From: a virus
Virus record (IMG/VR): IMGVR_UViG_3300045115_000277
Coordinates: 1 to 62,467 of that record
Reading direction: 5' to 3' (one strand)
Length of the DNA stretch: 62,467 bases
A model generated the notes under the pieces. That model searched no databases and was not told where the DNA came from. It saw only the letters and a list, made by a program, of their open reading frames with translations. Positions 45,901-50,895 of the stretch are shown in pieces; positions within the stretch are counted from its first letter, which is position 1; each line of letters starts with the position of its first letter. The position numbers and the translations under genes were made by a program.

Positions 45901-48175
45901 GGCGCTCGACATCAAGTTTCGTCAGGCGAAGCGGGCTTATGACGCGGAGCTGATCCGCATCGCCGACACCGACATGGCGCCAGAGGCGCGCGAACTCGCC
46001 CAGGCGCAAGCCGAACGCGAATGGGCGAAGCAGCGGCAGATGCAGGGGTGGGCCAAGGGCGCACGCATGACGCGCCTGCGCGCTTTCTTCGAGACCAACA
46101 ATCTGGCTGGCCCCTATTTCCCCCTCGCCCGCTTCGGCAACTTCTTCGTGACGGTGCGGGACAAGGAGACCGATCAGGTCATCAGCTTCTCTCGGTTCGA
46201 GCGGCCGGGCGAACAGCAGGCCTTCGCCAAGCAGATGAAGGAAGCCGGGCACATCGCGACGATGGGCGTGCTCGATGACGGCGGCGCGCTCAAGGCGCAG
46301 GTGGACGCCCGCTTCGTCACCGACATCGAATCAATCCTCGAAGGCGCGGACGTCAGCGACTCCGTACGGGACGCGGTCTGGCAGCGCTGGCTCGAAACCA
46401 TGCCCGACATGTCGATCCGAACGAGCCGCATCCACCGCAAGGGGCGCGCCGGCTTCTCGTCCGACGCGATCCGCGCTTTCGGGCATCACATGTTCCACGG
46501 CTCGCATCAGCTTGCGCGCCTCAAATACGCGCTCGATCTGGACGAGACCGTCGCGCTTGCGCGCGATCAGGCCAAGACGATGCCGGACCCGGTCCGCGCT
46601 GGCCTGATCGTCAACGAGATGGCCCGGCGCAATCAGTTCGTGATGAACCCGACAGGCGGGCCGCTTGCGCAGGCTCTGACGTCGGCCGCGTTCGTCTACC
46701 ACCTCTCGGTCAGCCCGGCGGCGGCGCTGGTGAACACGGCGCAGACCGCGGTGATGGGTATTCCGATCCTCGCGGCCTACGACAAGCGCGCCGGGCGCGG
46801 CGCGGCGCGGGCAGCGTTCGAACTCAACAAGGCGCTGCTCGACTTCACCGCGGGCAAGGGGCACGCGGCGCGCGCCGGGCGGCTCAGCGCGCAAGAGCGT
46901 GACGCCATGGAGCAAGCGTATGACACGGGCCTGATCGAGCGCACGCAATCCCACGATCTCGCAGGCGTGGGAGAAACCGGGGTGGAGTATAGCCCGGCTC
47001 GCACCAAGGTCATGGGTGCCATCAGCTGGGCGTTCCACCACACCGAGCGGATGAACCGCGAGGTAACGTTCCTCGCTGCCTATCGCATGGCCCGGCGGAA
47101 CGACGAACCGCACAACATGGCGATCGATCGGGCCGCCGAACTGACGTGGAAAATCCACTTCGACTACCAGAACACCAGCCGTCCGCGCATCATGCAGTCC
47201 GACACGGCCAAGGTGCTGCTGACCTTCCGCAACTTCCAGGTGAACATGCTCTGGAGGCTGTTCCGCGACGCCCATCAGGCGGTCAAAGGGCGGAGCAAGG
47301 ATGAGCGTCGCGAAGCACGCGTTCAGCTTGCCGGCGTGACGGGCATGATGATGCTCTCGGCCGGCGTGCGGGGCACCTGGCTCTACGGCGTCGCGATGGT
47401 GCTCGCTTCCATGTTCTTCGGCGATGATGCCGAGGACAAGTTCTCCAGCGCCATAATTGAGGCTCTGGGGCATCGGCTGGGCGGGATGGCACTTAACGGC
47501 GTTCCCGGCGATGTGCTGGGTATCGACCTGTCGCAGCGCATCGGTATGCCGGACCTCTGGTTCCGCTCGCCGGATCGCGAGCTCGAAGGCGCGACGGAGT
47601 TCGACTATTGGGCCATGCAGGTGCTTGGCGCGGGGGTCGGCATTCTCCGCAACGCGTGGACGGGGGTGTCGATGATCGCGGAGGGCAACACCTACCGCGG
47701 TGTCGAGACGATCATGCCCAAGTTCGCCAAGGATTTGATGCGCTCCTATCGCTACATGAGCGAGGGCGCACGCACGCTCAAGGGCGACCCTATCGTGGAG
47801 GACATGGACGTCGCTTCGGCCCTGAAGCAGGCGCTCGGCTTCACGCCGGCGGAACTGACGGAGCGCTACGACCAGAACCGGTCGATGAAGAACCACGAAC
47901 AGCGCATCCTTGATGAGCGCAGCCGCATCCTGTCGGACTTCGACCAAGCGCAGCGGGAGGGGCAATCGACTGCCGCGGTCGTTGACGCGATTGACAGCTT
48001 CAACCGCGCCAACCCGGACTATCCGATCACGGCGCGATCGCTGCGGCAGTCGATGCGGTCGCGGCAGCAGATGCGCGAGCGGAAGATCGGCGGCGTCTAT
48101 CTAAATCCGCGCCTCGCCGACCGGATGCGCGATGAAGCGCCCGAGCTGATCTACAGCGAGGACGACGACGAATGA
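33980..48175 (+). CDS. giant polyvalent protein (SLT, methylase, helicase, zincin, PLxRFG)
   Basis: 4731 residues from GTG 33980 (TTG 33989 or a GTG at 33947 are alternatives). Order by rough residue: 75-195 lytic transglycosylase (GEQESRYNP); 370-520 hydrophobic region; Pro/Ala linkers; 800-930 inorganic-pyrophosphatase-like LPD domain; 1174-1257 conserved helical unit; 1473-1609 low-complexity stretch overprinted by a nested gene; 1630-1930 N6-adenine methyltransferase (VLEPSMGIGNFFG, GNWPF); 2380-3020 SF2 helicase (VGTGKT, VDEAHEF, GRGQRQG); 3384-3577 LPD3-like; HEMFH zincin near 3650; PLARFG near 4050; 4210-4710 LPD38-like. Probably packed in the virion and ejected to breach the wall, shield DNA from restriction and start takeover. 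Confidence 0.9.
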   Translation: MHALAKSIFQLSPLDAETQRQAEADSASLSAPELPAIGAPPPLSIPALPAAPASAGSSVGRVPGAVKPPAALISAFEQAALKYDIPINIIMALGEQESRYNPMALGTPTQWGRAKGLMQFLDDTAARLGINPFDPLQSIDAAAMQLRQRLNKGYSMADAVKEHFAGPDRKKWGVKTARYGEEVLGRAARLREELAPRYERGPWYSPGAKPMKTDGRPVSADAIGAVIGGTKKAPPSLAATFENPHSAKSVIARYQSESQRLPNEGGISATRQPTGTLANALRGAATSSVEAFRQAGQGVRMQFEDAAGPTIDAWVERNMPGAPGLSLDEQRAAFGKTNTEQAFARSQDRAAAATPKFDSWLADAAYGGLQSIIQTAPGIATGIAFGPAAGLATLGGQTQAQSYAKYRSRGASPGMALAGGLGEGSVEIATEMLPMGWLAEKFGTVGLKRFMSEYLLREMPTEQVATFLQDAIDTAIANPDKTWGDFWDERADAAGKTAVATLMQSGAFAGANAALARVAREEVDQALGHPAPAASAVPAAPAERAVAPAAPAPEPAAPAPPPPAGPLGRALAQAPAPEPVQPPASAIVPDPVDPMTPLTPLTLATDGAEYSVRLLGETEDAIWVKTDSGEELQIPRADVASGAVQLLGPEAAPPQAVKEDLTAEAAPEQPAPAQVEPAAPAEAEAVDPETGEILAVPDAPTERPAPVAAAPKPVRSKPEPLDGMDEPQLRERLKYLATQARTNAGWTKPLLAERKRVEAAIDAMNAAQSGDDATAAIKEAEAKAATSPLNDRPEPTQAQKDAGNYAKGHVSIGGLDVSIENPAGTSRRPEWPPLKHSYGYVKRSEGADGDHVDVFLGPKAGDPTNPVFVVDQVNKDGTFDEHKVMVGFGDKGAARRGYLANYEKGWSGLGDITEMSFEAFRDWVKDGGRTNAPAGTKVGAATPSRDEASEQPVTATVSVSEPPVDAPPPPDQSPTAQAPTPAAQDVPPASEPKPSVRRETDKKNQNPYVRNGERYTLTADVDYLRAGGAYKVESAGKKSAFFANLETDGRTSVQNWRIERALKDGVMRRVDDPAPRPSARPAPAKEDVPRLIEEGFAANRAVLKNFKKGDAVEFDHGNFYRDGRSRTFSGTVDVVQSKEQGTIRVVSESGAAYSVQARNLRHRKSDDTQSPTRQFEGNKLFTADKVEAARARLKEKMNRINSGIDPEVLLDGIVITGAYIEAGVRKFGEYAAAMRADFGDRINPYLLSFWEGARNYPGLDTAGMSSPEESRAAHADLLSPGLPSQEAIALGTEVAKPKRKKAASTSRTLRDDWGVDHIDGWTPIEGGQNAETDFGLKGGVKDAFLADATAYMRAVAATLRPLGFSPHVGSKGKEANPVSRNAAGPAVSGDVSLHLRHASGANVYATIGATSMRGAVPTNSAGVSIMYRVSRKDGDKQATAGVNRWAPADLSAVDLADTIAWEVGRGKPELTRDVAEPEPAGQGRDRSGIPTPEAGRRNGDDPAARPDLGDLAEGQPEDVGEPAIAGPDGEDGVRGAGPDVAAAGRADEGGPADDGRARGSGTRGTAAGARDAGAGRQRPADDVAGRAPVSQEPVARADGPAKRRRADSVGEPDLFQDAPELSAAPLAPLSPAKTGPGNFHIANPLEIVGGGPVARFDRNRQAIETYNAIRDEGRAATAEEQRILAGYTGWGSFGQELFQGTWARPMPKDSWQERDRWLRDHLGKEEWESAQRSITNAHYTDPPTVMAMWAMMQRMGFKGGRVLEPSMGIGNFFGMMPADLQSRSQLAGIELDSLTGGMAQLLYPDANVRVMGYQESRTPDDFYDVVIGNWPFENTVIADRLYDRLSPYLHDYFFLKALDQVRPGGIVMGITSSGSMDKKATGVRRELARKGELVAAFRLPSGAFAEYAGTKVVTDIVILRKRVEPISLADGEGWINSVPYQTPNGEVHINEYYVANPSHVIGTIDFGHGTTRGQPGMIVHRPDDMAEQLQRLIQTVPQDAYATEARTKHISFVANHTADREGALTKTKDGLFIVRGEHLAPAAEVERYAVKDAAKTAQRVDQLEQLVDMRRAYATLIDAERSGDAGPARKALKASYDAFTKAHGKLADAFGLAYLRKIDDPFYPALAALEIDGKPAAILTRSTTRPAPSIDNPSIAEAFVLARNSTVNPSLDDIAQRARVGRDEAKAELLSTGAVFELPNGDVAPSDMYLSGNVREKLRQAKAAVAEGMAHLQRNVDALAAVVPADVPYFKIETQLGATWISPSIYAEFVGHMLGLPNGNDVEVRYTSGRWAVRLEDRIKNRPEARTGFGTDEYSFQRLVNAAFSNQTVTIRRRDSEGGQYVDHAATEEVNGKIAEMRTKFADWLWSDPERRVAVEAEYNEVRNAFATPRFDGSFLRFEGMALSLGNGPFDLRQHQADAIWRALVSRRSLNAHEVGTGKTFTMGGIAVESRRYGIARKPLIFAHNANSKSVAAEIQQMYPAAKILYIDNLTPATIDVKMRQIANDDWDAVVVPHSLIDRFAFREETLMDMAREEIAALEEEAYAAAADDGATLKDEMLDDPEELKKLRSPTAKELVKQRQRIIETIRKQSHRASREGAISFEELGVDMVMVDEAHEFKKPPISTRMKMKGLNTSTSDRSIALSFLTRYVRAQNGGGNVHLFTGTPVTNTLTEVFHMMRYIMQEEMQAAGIDQWDGWFGSFAREVLDVEQNAAAEYEAVTRLAGFINVPELRRMIGQYMDTVFASDMPEMQPRRTRSGKTMSDELTEAERAELLNGRTEGAADRPYKKVINVTSDLTPAQKVIFEELRGYARAWRSMSGKERREAMAAGAPESPIITEGLANKASFDVRLYDGEAIAGQEGKIADDEGSKASRVVANVREIYDSSPLATQVIFAEQGFSNRVTRSLGRDADGNRQTKTIPYFSTIRDIVERLVASGIPRAEIAIVDGSTTKDKRKEIALAMNAATIRVVIGSTGTLGVGVNMQKNLRAMHHMDAPWMPGDLEQRNGRGQRQGNQWNTVLEYRYLTDRLDGRRWQVLAIKQRFITAFLKADDSARVIEGEAAADEQSDILQSFAEAAGDPRILIREKLRKQLDGAQRRERLHTQGIANALGQARLLTKAADDTEADLADIDRRGAVAAVDALVAANAGKGFSITVDGKRHEKRKDADDAIGDWAAFNMRVGDDARAIGRFGEHELMLAWPANSAEPELRMTIEGRKFSGGSVQGLEQSLRKFSADVERRRGQLAEQRATVGRLEAVANEPFHLAADLDRYAKALTDLEADIQANPVPPPAWLRTGAPVDTPVFWKGAELTVAGHRWTAEGWFVLANDARGDVVVPYLEAKDAQGINLYEERPFEAPQLIEKEVKTDPAQSEENPAAYSIGAPRGGGFTSPDGLRQHLEASRLGSSIKAMLDAGKIVLHADATTLPIGAPRASIRDFLDGEAVATLSGQEFAPDGRPLTVKVTQWYAERGDAIVDTPNIGPVTLDAVSVKNSVSHGLGRSKSAAFAAVPEVLRRGRIVHSEPWRGARDGAMAYFVAAPIRLGDQDMIEIVMIRSDSHGARMYVHEVAVREVLRLPAVKTSADAAEAGVRAGAGAGAIRTILENVYGANTIADKGRKSVDQAADIQGVTAPDGSIHLVANQLSSRTALPVLLHEMFHAGVRPLIGNASWTAALGRLSALYRSAALRESTADRGNSAYWRKALARVDVAAPPPGQVVEEFAAYALEERALAPAGVGEALDRLVGALKAWLLRRFGVQLGKITPAQLQALATAALRSGVTAPVADTAFSRVVPAAEDIDAATPGMIANLVTKAMDGNMSVLGVIPLRPLLSELASRLPAAREYLALKQAMDQTRDSWHAKADAVAQPWLKFRVLHKAENGKLMDLMHEATLAGVDPAKPFASILTPADRKVLADGPGSDIYDAAAEKAARDETRKIAHARLVSQFTALTGEAQQIYATVRDTYRALSEAFEQTLLDNLSKALDIKFRQAKRAYDAELIRIADTDMAPEARELAQAQAEREWAKQRQMQGWAKGARMTRLRAFFETNNLAGPYFPLARFGNFFVTVRDKETDQVISFSRFERPGEQQAFAKQMKEAGHIATMGVLDDGGALKAQVDARFVTDIESILEGADVSDSVRDAVWQRWLETMPDMSIRTSRIHRKGRAGFSSDAIRAFGHHMFHGSHQLARLKYALDLDETVALARDQAKTMPDPVRAGLIVNEMARRNQFVMNPTGGPLAQALTSAAFVYHLSVSPAAALVNTAQTAVMGIPILAAYDKRAGRGAARAAFELNKALLDFTAGKGHAARAGRLSAQERDAMEQAYDTGLIERTQSHDLAGVGETGVEYSPARTKVMGAISWAFHHTERMNREVTFLAAYRMARRNDEPHNMAIDRAAELTWKIHFDYQNTSRPRIMQSDTAKVLLTFRNFQVNMLWRLFRDAHQAVKGRSKDERREARVQLAGVTGMMMLSAGVRGTWLYGVAMVLASMFFGDDAEDKFSSAIIEALGHRLGGMALNGVPGDVLGIDLSQRIGMPDLWFRSPDRELEGATEFDYWAMQVLGAGVGILRNAWTGVSMIAEGNTYRGVETIMPKFAKDLMRSYRYMSEGARTLKGDPIVEDMDVASALKQALGFTPAELTERYDQNRSMKNHEQRILDERSRILSDFDQAQREGQSTAAVVDAIDSFNRANPDYPITARSLRQSMRSRQQMRERKIGGVYLNPRLADRMRDEAPELIYSEDDDE
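38397..38807 (+). CDS. nested gene in alternative frame, 136 aa
   Basis: ATG 38397 to TAG 38807 in the frame one base ahead of the surrounding giant gene. The protein is ordinary-looking and helical: IEAEFRRLKQDGVMETIPLR, DRILATWQKDSPRMWANLQS, AFVVQARMWQRQDELMKAGL, then an acidic end. Codons in this frame end in G/C like the rest of the phage, whereas the giant frame here has many A/T third bases and encodes Gly/Asp/Arg/Pro-rich low-complexity sequence. The small gene therefore appears to be under coding selection. I recall similar unnamed proteins in sphingomonad/rhizobial mobile elements but cannot check. Confidence 0.7.
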   Translation: MSQNPNQLDKAAIEAEFRRLKQDGVMETIPLRDRILATWQKDSPRMWANLQSQGLTEKMAFVVQARMWQRQDELMKAGLPMTDAREEAEREELLLEPETQEPDDSDLPTTLQDAPPYLKSQWREQMALLSDDAPTA

Positions 48176-48183
48176 CGCTCAAT

Positions 48184-48204
48184 GGGGCCGGCGCGACCGG
48201 CCCC
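48184..48204 (+). terminator. hairpin after the giant gene
   Basis: GGGGCCGG (48184-48191) and CCGGCCCC (48197-48204) form an 8-bp GC-only stem with a CGCGA loop, 9 bases after the giant gene stop. Only a short T run (GCATTTGCG) follows, so termination may be partial. It separates the giant gene from the lysis promoter. Confidence 0.6.
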
Positions 48205-48214
48205 GCATTTGCGA

Positions 48215-48272
48215 TTGTGGCAACCCTGCTGATCGGCTAGATTCCGGTCTCATTCAATCGCGCATGAGTGCG
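48215..48272 (+). promoter_or_regulatory. late promoter with leader hairpin motif (lysis)
   Basis: TTGTGG (48215-48220), 17 bases, TAGATT (48238-48243), then AATCGCGCATGAGTGCGGT with the hairpin core CGCATGAGTGCG at 48261-48272. The first lysis gene starts at 48353 after an 80-base leader with its own GCGGAGG ribosome site. Confidence 0.55.
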
Positions 48273-48352
48273 GTCCAACAGGGCTGGCAACGTGACGCGA
48301 AATCTCTCCCACAACCTGCACATGCCGACGGCCGCCGAGCGGAGGCCGTCCT

Positions 48353-48763
48353 ATGGCCCATGAAACGAGCACGCAGGAATGGCTGCTGGGCGGGGGCGGC
48401 CTTGTGACCCTCGGCGGCGGGATCGTGTGGGCGTGGAACGCAATTTGGGCGCGTGCCGACAAGCGCCAGCGTGAACTGGATGCCCGCGCCGCGAAACTGG
48501 ACGAAGAGGAAGCACAGGCAGTGCTCGACATGAAGGGGCGGCTCAACGCGATCGAGGGTGCGTTGGTGTCGATGGGCGAGCAGCTGGAGCAGCACCGCCT
48601 CGCCCTTCACATCCTCGTGGCTAAGGTCGCGCGCGAAGACCCCGCCGCGCCCGAACTGGAGCAGGTCGCCAACATCCTTGGCAACGCATTCCCTGTGCAC
48701 CTGCACATCCCGGCCGACATGGCCGACGCGATCAACCGCATCGATAAAGGAGCTGCCGCATGA
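48353..48763 (+). CDS. membrane-anchored coiled-coil lysis-cluster protein
   Basis: 136 residues. The N-terminus has one transmembrane helix (GGGGLVTLGGGIVWAWNAIW), then a charged coiled coil (RADKRQRELDARAAKLDEEE) and a soluble end. This is the look of a phage DUF-type accessory to the holin, possibly an antiholin-like regulator. It overlaps the next gene (ATGA). Confidence 0.6.
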   Translation: MAHETSTQEWLLGGGGLVTLGGGIVWAWNAIWARADKRQRELDARAAKLDEEEAQAVLDMKGRLNAIEGALVSMGEQLEQHRLALHILVAKVAREDPAAPELEQVANILGNAFPVHLHIPADMADAINRIDKGAAA

Positions 48764-48990
48764 AGCTCATCCCGAACTGGCGCGACGCCTGGCGCTGGTC
48801 GAGCGTCCGGTTGAGCGCCGCGGCGACGCTCGTCTGGGCATGGCTGCTCGCCAATCCCGATGCCCTTTGGTCCTTTCTGAACGGGCTCCCGCCGGAACTG
48901 CGTGAATTGCTGCCGCCTGCCGCGCCCTTGGGCGTGTTCCTGCTCGTCACGCTTGCGCGCATCCTCACCACGGAGCCCAAAGATGATTGA
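48760..48990 (+). CDS. holin
   Basis: 76 residues. MKLIPNWRDAWRWSSVRLSA starts a known phage holin type; two membrane helices are visible (about 17-32 LSAAATLVWAWLL and 55-70 PLGVFLLVTLARIL), linked by a Pro-rich loop with LPPELRELLPP. It should permeabilise the inner membrane or collapse the potential to trigger the signal-anchored lysozyme. ATGA overlap upstream, eight-base overlap with the lysozyme gene. Confidence 0.85.
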   Translation: MKLIPNWRDAWRWSSVRLSAAATLVWAWLLANPDALWSFLNGLPPELRELLPPAAPLGVFLLVTLARILTTEPKDD

Positions 48991-49579
48991 TCCTTCGCAC
49001 ATTGTCGTCACTGGCAAGCGGCCGGGCCGGAAGACACTCGCTAGCGTCGTCGGGGCGGCCACGGCCGCGCTGCTGCTGACCTATATCCCGGCGGACGAAA
49101 GCGGCCGGACGGTCCGCGTGGAGATGAAGCAGGACGGCACCGCCAAGGTCCATCATGTCAGCGGCAAGCAATATCTGCGGGCCTATCTCGACATGGTCGG
49201 CGTCCCCACCGCCTGCGACGGCCTGACGAGCTACCGGGGCAAGAAGATCGAGATCGGAGACCGATTCACCGAAGAGCAGTGCGCCACCATGCTTGAAGAA
49301 GAGCTGGTGACGCACGCCGAAGGGGTCATGCAATGTACGCCCGGCCTTGCCCTGACAATCCCGCGCCGCGACAATGCGCGCTTCGCGGCGGTCTCCGGTG
49401 CCTACAATTATGGCGTGCCGCTCTACTGTCGATCGACCGCGCGGGCGCGCTTCAACTCCGGCCAGATTGGCGCGGCCTGCGAGGCGCTGACCTGGTTCAA
49501 CAAGGCCGGCAAGAAGGTTGTGCCGGGGCTGGTGAAGCGTCGGGCGCGGGAGCACGCCGTCTGCGTGAAGGACGCGTAA
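48983..49579 (+). CDS. lysozyme-like endolysin with signal-anchor helix
   Basis: 198 residues. A weakly hydrophobic N-terminal helix (LASVVGAATAALLLTY, residues 19-34) fits a SAR signal-anchor, as in P21. The GH24-type core follows: YLRAYLDMVGVPTACDG has the conserved Asp70 and Thr76 at T4 spacing, then DRFTEEQCATMLEEEL, and AVSGAYNYGVPLYCRSTARA with paired Cys. The expected catalytic Glu, nine residues before Asp70, is Gly61, so catalysis may use another acid or differ from T4 lysozyme. Confidence 0.8.
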   Translation: MIDPSHIVVTGKRPGRKTLASVVGAATAALLLTYIPADESGRTVRVEMKQDGTAKVHHVSGKQYLRAYLDMVGVPTACDGLTSYRGKKIEIGDRFTEEQCATMLEEELVTHAEGVMQCTPGLALTIPRRDNARFAAVSGAYNYGVPLYCRSTARARFNSGQIGAACEALTWFNKAGKKVVPGLVKRRAREHAVCVKDA

Positions 49580-49764
49580 TGGCGCGCTATGCGACCAAAC
49601 CCGAGCACGCGTTCATCGAAGATGACGTCTGGGCCGAACCGGCGCGTCACGACATCTTCGTGAGCGATGCCGCGCCGATCGACACCGGCCTGCTCGACGC
49701 AGAGGGCAACGCCATCTTCCGTATGCCCAACCCCATCGGCTTCGGCCGCGACGAGGAGTGGTGA
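49579..49764 (+). CDS. small hypothetical protein, 61 aa
   Basis: TAATG overlap with the lysozyme stop at 49577-49581. Sequence contains KPEHAFIEDDVWAEPARHDI and ends FRMPNPIGFGRDEEW. No membrane helix. Common as a spacer gene between endolysin and spanins; unknown role. Confidence 0.6.
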   Translation: MARYATKPEHAFIEDDVWAEPARHDIFVSDAAPIDTGLLDAEGNAIFRMPNPIGFGRDEEW

Positions 49765-50267
49765 TGATGCTCGCCCGGATCAAAACCATTGCGGCTATGG
49801 GCGCTGGTCTCGCCATCATGGGCCTGCTTGTCGCCCTGATCGCCACGCGCGCGACGCTCGCCGAGACAAAGCTGCGCTTTGAATTGTGGCAGACGGCGGT
49901 GGCGCACACCCAGGCGGAAGCCACCGCCGACGCCCTGACCCAGAAAATCGAAAGGGAAGCTGAATATGCGAAAGCCGCGACTGCCGCTCAGTCTGATTAT
50001 GATGCTCTGCGCGAGCGTTATGCTCGCCTCGTGCGGACCCAAGCCGCTCGCCATCCGGCCGGCCGTGCCGATCTGCCCGGAGCCGCCCGCCCCGCCGGCA
50101 TTCCTCAAGACGCCGCCGAAAATCCCGAGCTTCCTTCTGGAGCCGGTGATGGTATCCCCTTCGGCACAATCCTGATCCCGCAGGCGGACGCGCTCATCTG
50201 CGCCGAGAACACCGCCTATGCCCAAGGTGCTTATGGCTGGGCGGCCGGGATCACGCCGGCGCGTTGA
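49764..50267 (+). CDS. Rz-like inner-membrane spanin
   Basis: 167 residues from ATG 49764. One N-terminal transmembrane helix (AAMGAGLAIMGLLVALIATR), then a long periplasmic coiled coil (AHTQAEATADALTQKIEREA) of the i-spanin kind. The Pro-rich second half coincides with the region where the o-spanin gene is nested in another frame. With the holin and lysozyme it completes outer-membrane disruption. Converges with the minus-strand gene at its end (17-base overlap). Confidence 0.85.
   Translation: MMLARIKTIAAMGAGLAIMGLLVALIATRATLAETKLRFELWQTAVAHTQAEATADALTQKIEREAEYAKAATAAQSDYDALRERYARLVRTQAARHPAGRADLPGAARPAGIPQDAAENPELPSGAGDGIPFGTILIPQADALICAENTAYAQGAYGWAAGITPAR
49966..50175 (+). CDS. Rz1-like outer-membrane lipoprotein spanin
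   Basis: 69 residues nested entirely within the Rz-like gene in another frame. A signal peptide MRKPRLPLSLIMMLCASVML is followed by the lipobox LASC (Cys23) and a Pro-rich mature chain, the classic Rz1 composition. It should be lipidated, moved to the outer membrane and linked to the Rz coil to fuse the membranes. Confidence 0.88.
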   Translation: MRKPRLPLSLIMMLCASVMLASCGPKPLAIRPAVPICPEPPAPPAFLKTPPKIPSFLLEPVMVSPSAQS

Positions 50268-50463
50268 TCTCAGCGAAGTGGGTAGCGCCGACGAAGTGAT
50301 TTCCCTCGCGCGTTGCCCAACCGTAATGATATTCGTCCTCGCCGGTGATGAACCGATCCCAGATGGCGATCTCGATTTCATCGTTCGTCCAGAAGAGTAG
50401 ATCGCGGCCGTCCTTGAGGCGGTCGGGCATGTCTTCGACCGGAATCCAGTCGATCCTGCCCAT
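50251..50463 (-). CDS. DUF551-like small protein, 70 aa
   Basis: Last gene of the SOS-box operon; overlaps the gene upstream (ATGA at 50463). It begins IDWIPVEDMPDRLKDGRDLL with the DUF551-like WIPV start and has repeated Trp/acidic segments, ending GATHFAEINAPA. A second family member lies at 2498-2821. The family role is unknown. Confidence 0.65.
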   Translation of the reverse strand: MGRIDWIPVEDMPDRLKDGRDLLFWTNDEIEIAIWDRFITGEDEYHYGWATREGNHFVGATHFAEINAPA

Positions 50464-50654
50464 CAGCCCAGCTTCCCCTGCATGAACTCCTCGTTCAGCT
50501 GATCCAGCGATATTTCGCGTATCGCGACCACGTTCTCCAGCATGCTGGCGATAGCGTGCACGTCCCTGCCTTGCAGGCCCGTGTCGAGCACCTCCTCGTC
50601 CTTGCTGAACCGGTCCGCGAAAGCGCGGAACCTGATCTTCAATTCGTCGCGCAT
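50463..50654 (-). CDS. hypothetical protein, 63 aa
   Basis: Middle gene of the SOS-box operon. Helical: MRDELKIRFRAFADRFSKDE then VHAIASMLENVVAIREISLD. It overlaps the preceding gene by 16 bases and the next by four. No known family. Being SOS-linked, a role in induction (such as antirepression) is possible but unsupported. Confidence 0.6.
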   Translation of the reverse strand: MRDELKIRFRAFADRFSKDEEVLDTGLQGRDVHAIASMLENVVAIREISLDQLNEEFMQGKLG

Positions 50655-50809
50655 GGCTGTTCCCTTTCTGCCCAGGCGAGCGCGCCGACCATGAACGGGC
50701 CATCGTCGCGCCTCCCCTCACGGATTTCCTGATGGAAATGGCGAAGTCCAATCCCGCGCGCTTCCAACGCATCGGCGACAGCCGCGCGCACTTGTTCGAT
50801 CTGCTTCAT
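50639..50809 (-). CDS. hypothetical protein, 56 aa, first of SOS-box operon
   Basis: ATG 50809 has an AGGAGA ribosome site just upstream and sits 17 bases after the LexA-type box. The sequence MKQIEQVRAAVADALEARGI then GLRHFHQEIREGRR is helical and basic, small enough for a protein-binding effector. Unrecognised family. An upstream reading to 50842 has no ribosome site and runs through the box. Confidence 0.6.
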   Translation of the reverse strand: MKQIEQVRAAVADALEARGIGLRHFHQEIREGRRDDGPFMVGALAWAEREQPCATN

Positions 50810-50825
50810 GATGTTCTCCTGTTTA

Positions 50826-50840
50826 GAACATATGAAGAAC
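50826..50840 (-). promoter_or_regulatory. LexA (SOS) box, alphaproteobacterial type
   Basis: Minus strand GTTCTTCATATGTTC: GTTC, seven bases, GTTC, a perfect match to the alphaproteobacterial LexA consensus. It covers the -10 (TCATAT at 50835-50830) of a promoter whose -35 is TTGACC (50858-50853), spacing 17. LexA binding would therefore block the operon until DNA damage. Confidence 0.8.
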
Positions 50841-50895
50841 ATTCAGCGATTCGGTCAAGCCGAACGTCCGCTCCGCCCGTGAAAGCAGATTGCAA

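Noticed and set aside
42779-46252. Very long open frame on the minus strand (1157 codons) opposite the giant gene
   Set aside because: High-GC antisense shadow: composition is His/Arg/Leu-rich without motifs, while the plus strand has helicase, LPD and zincin signatures through the same bases.
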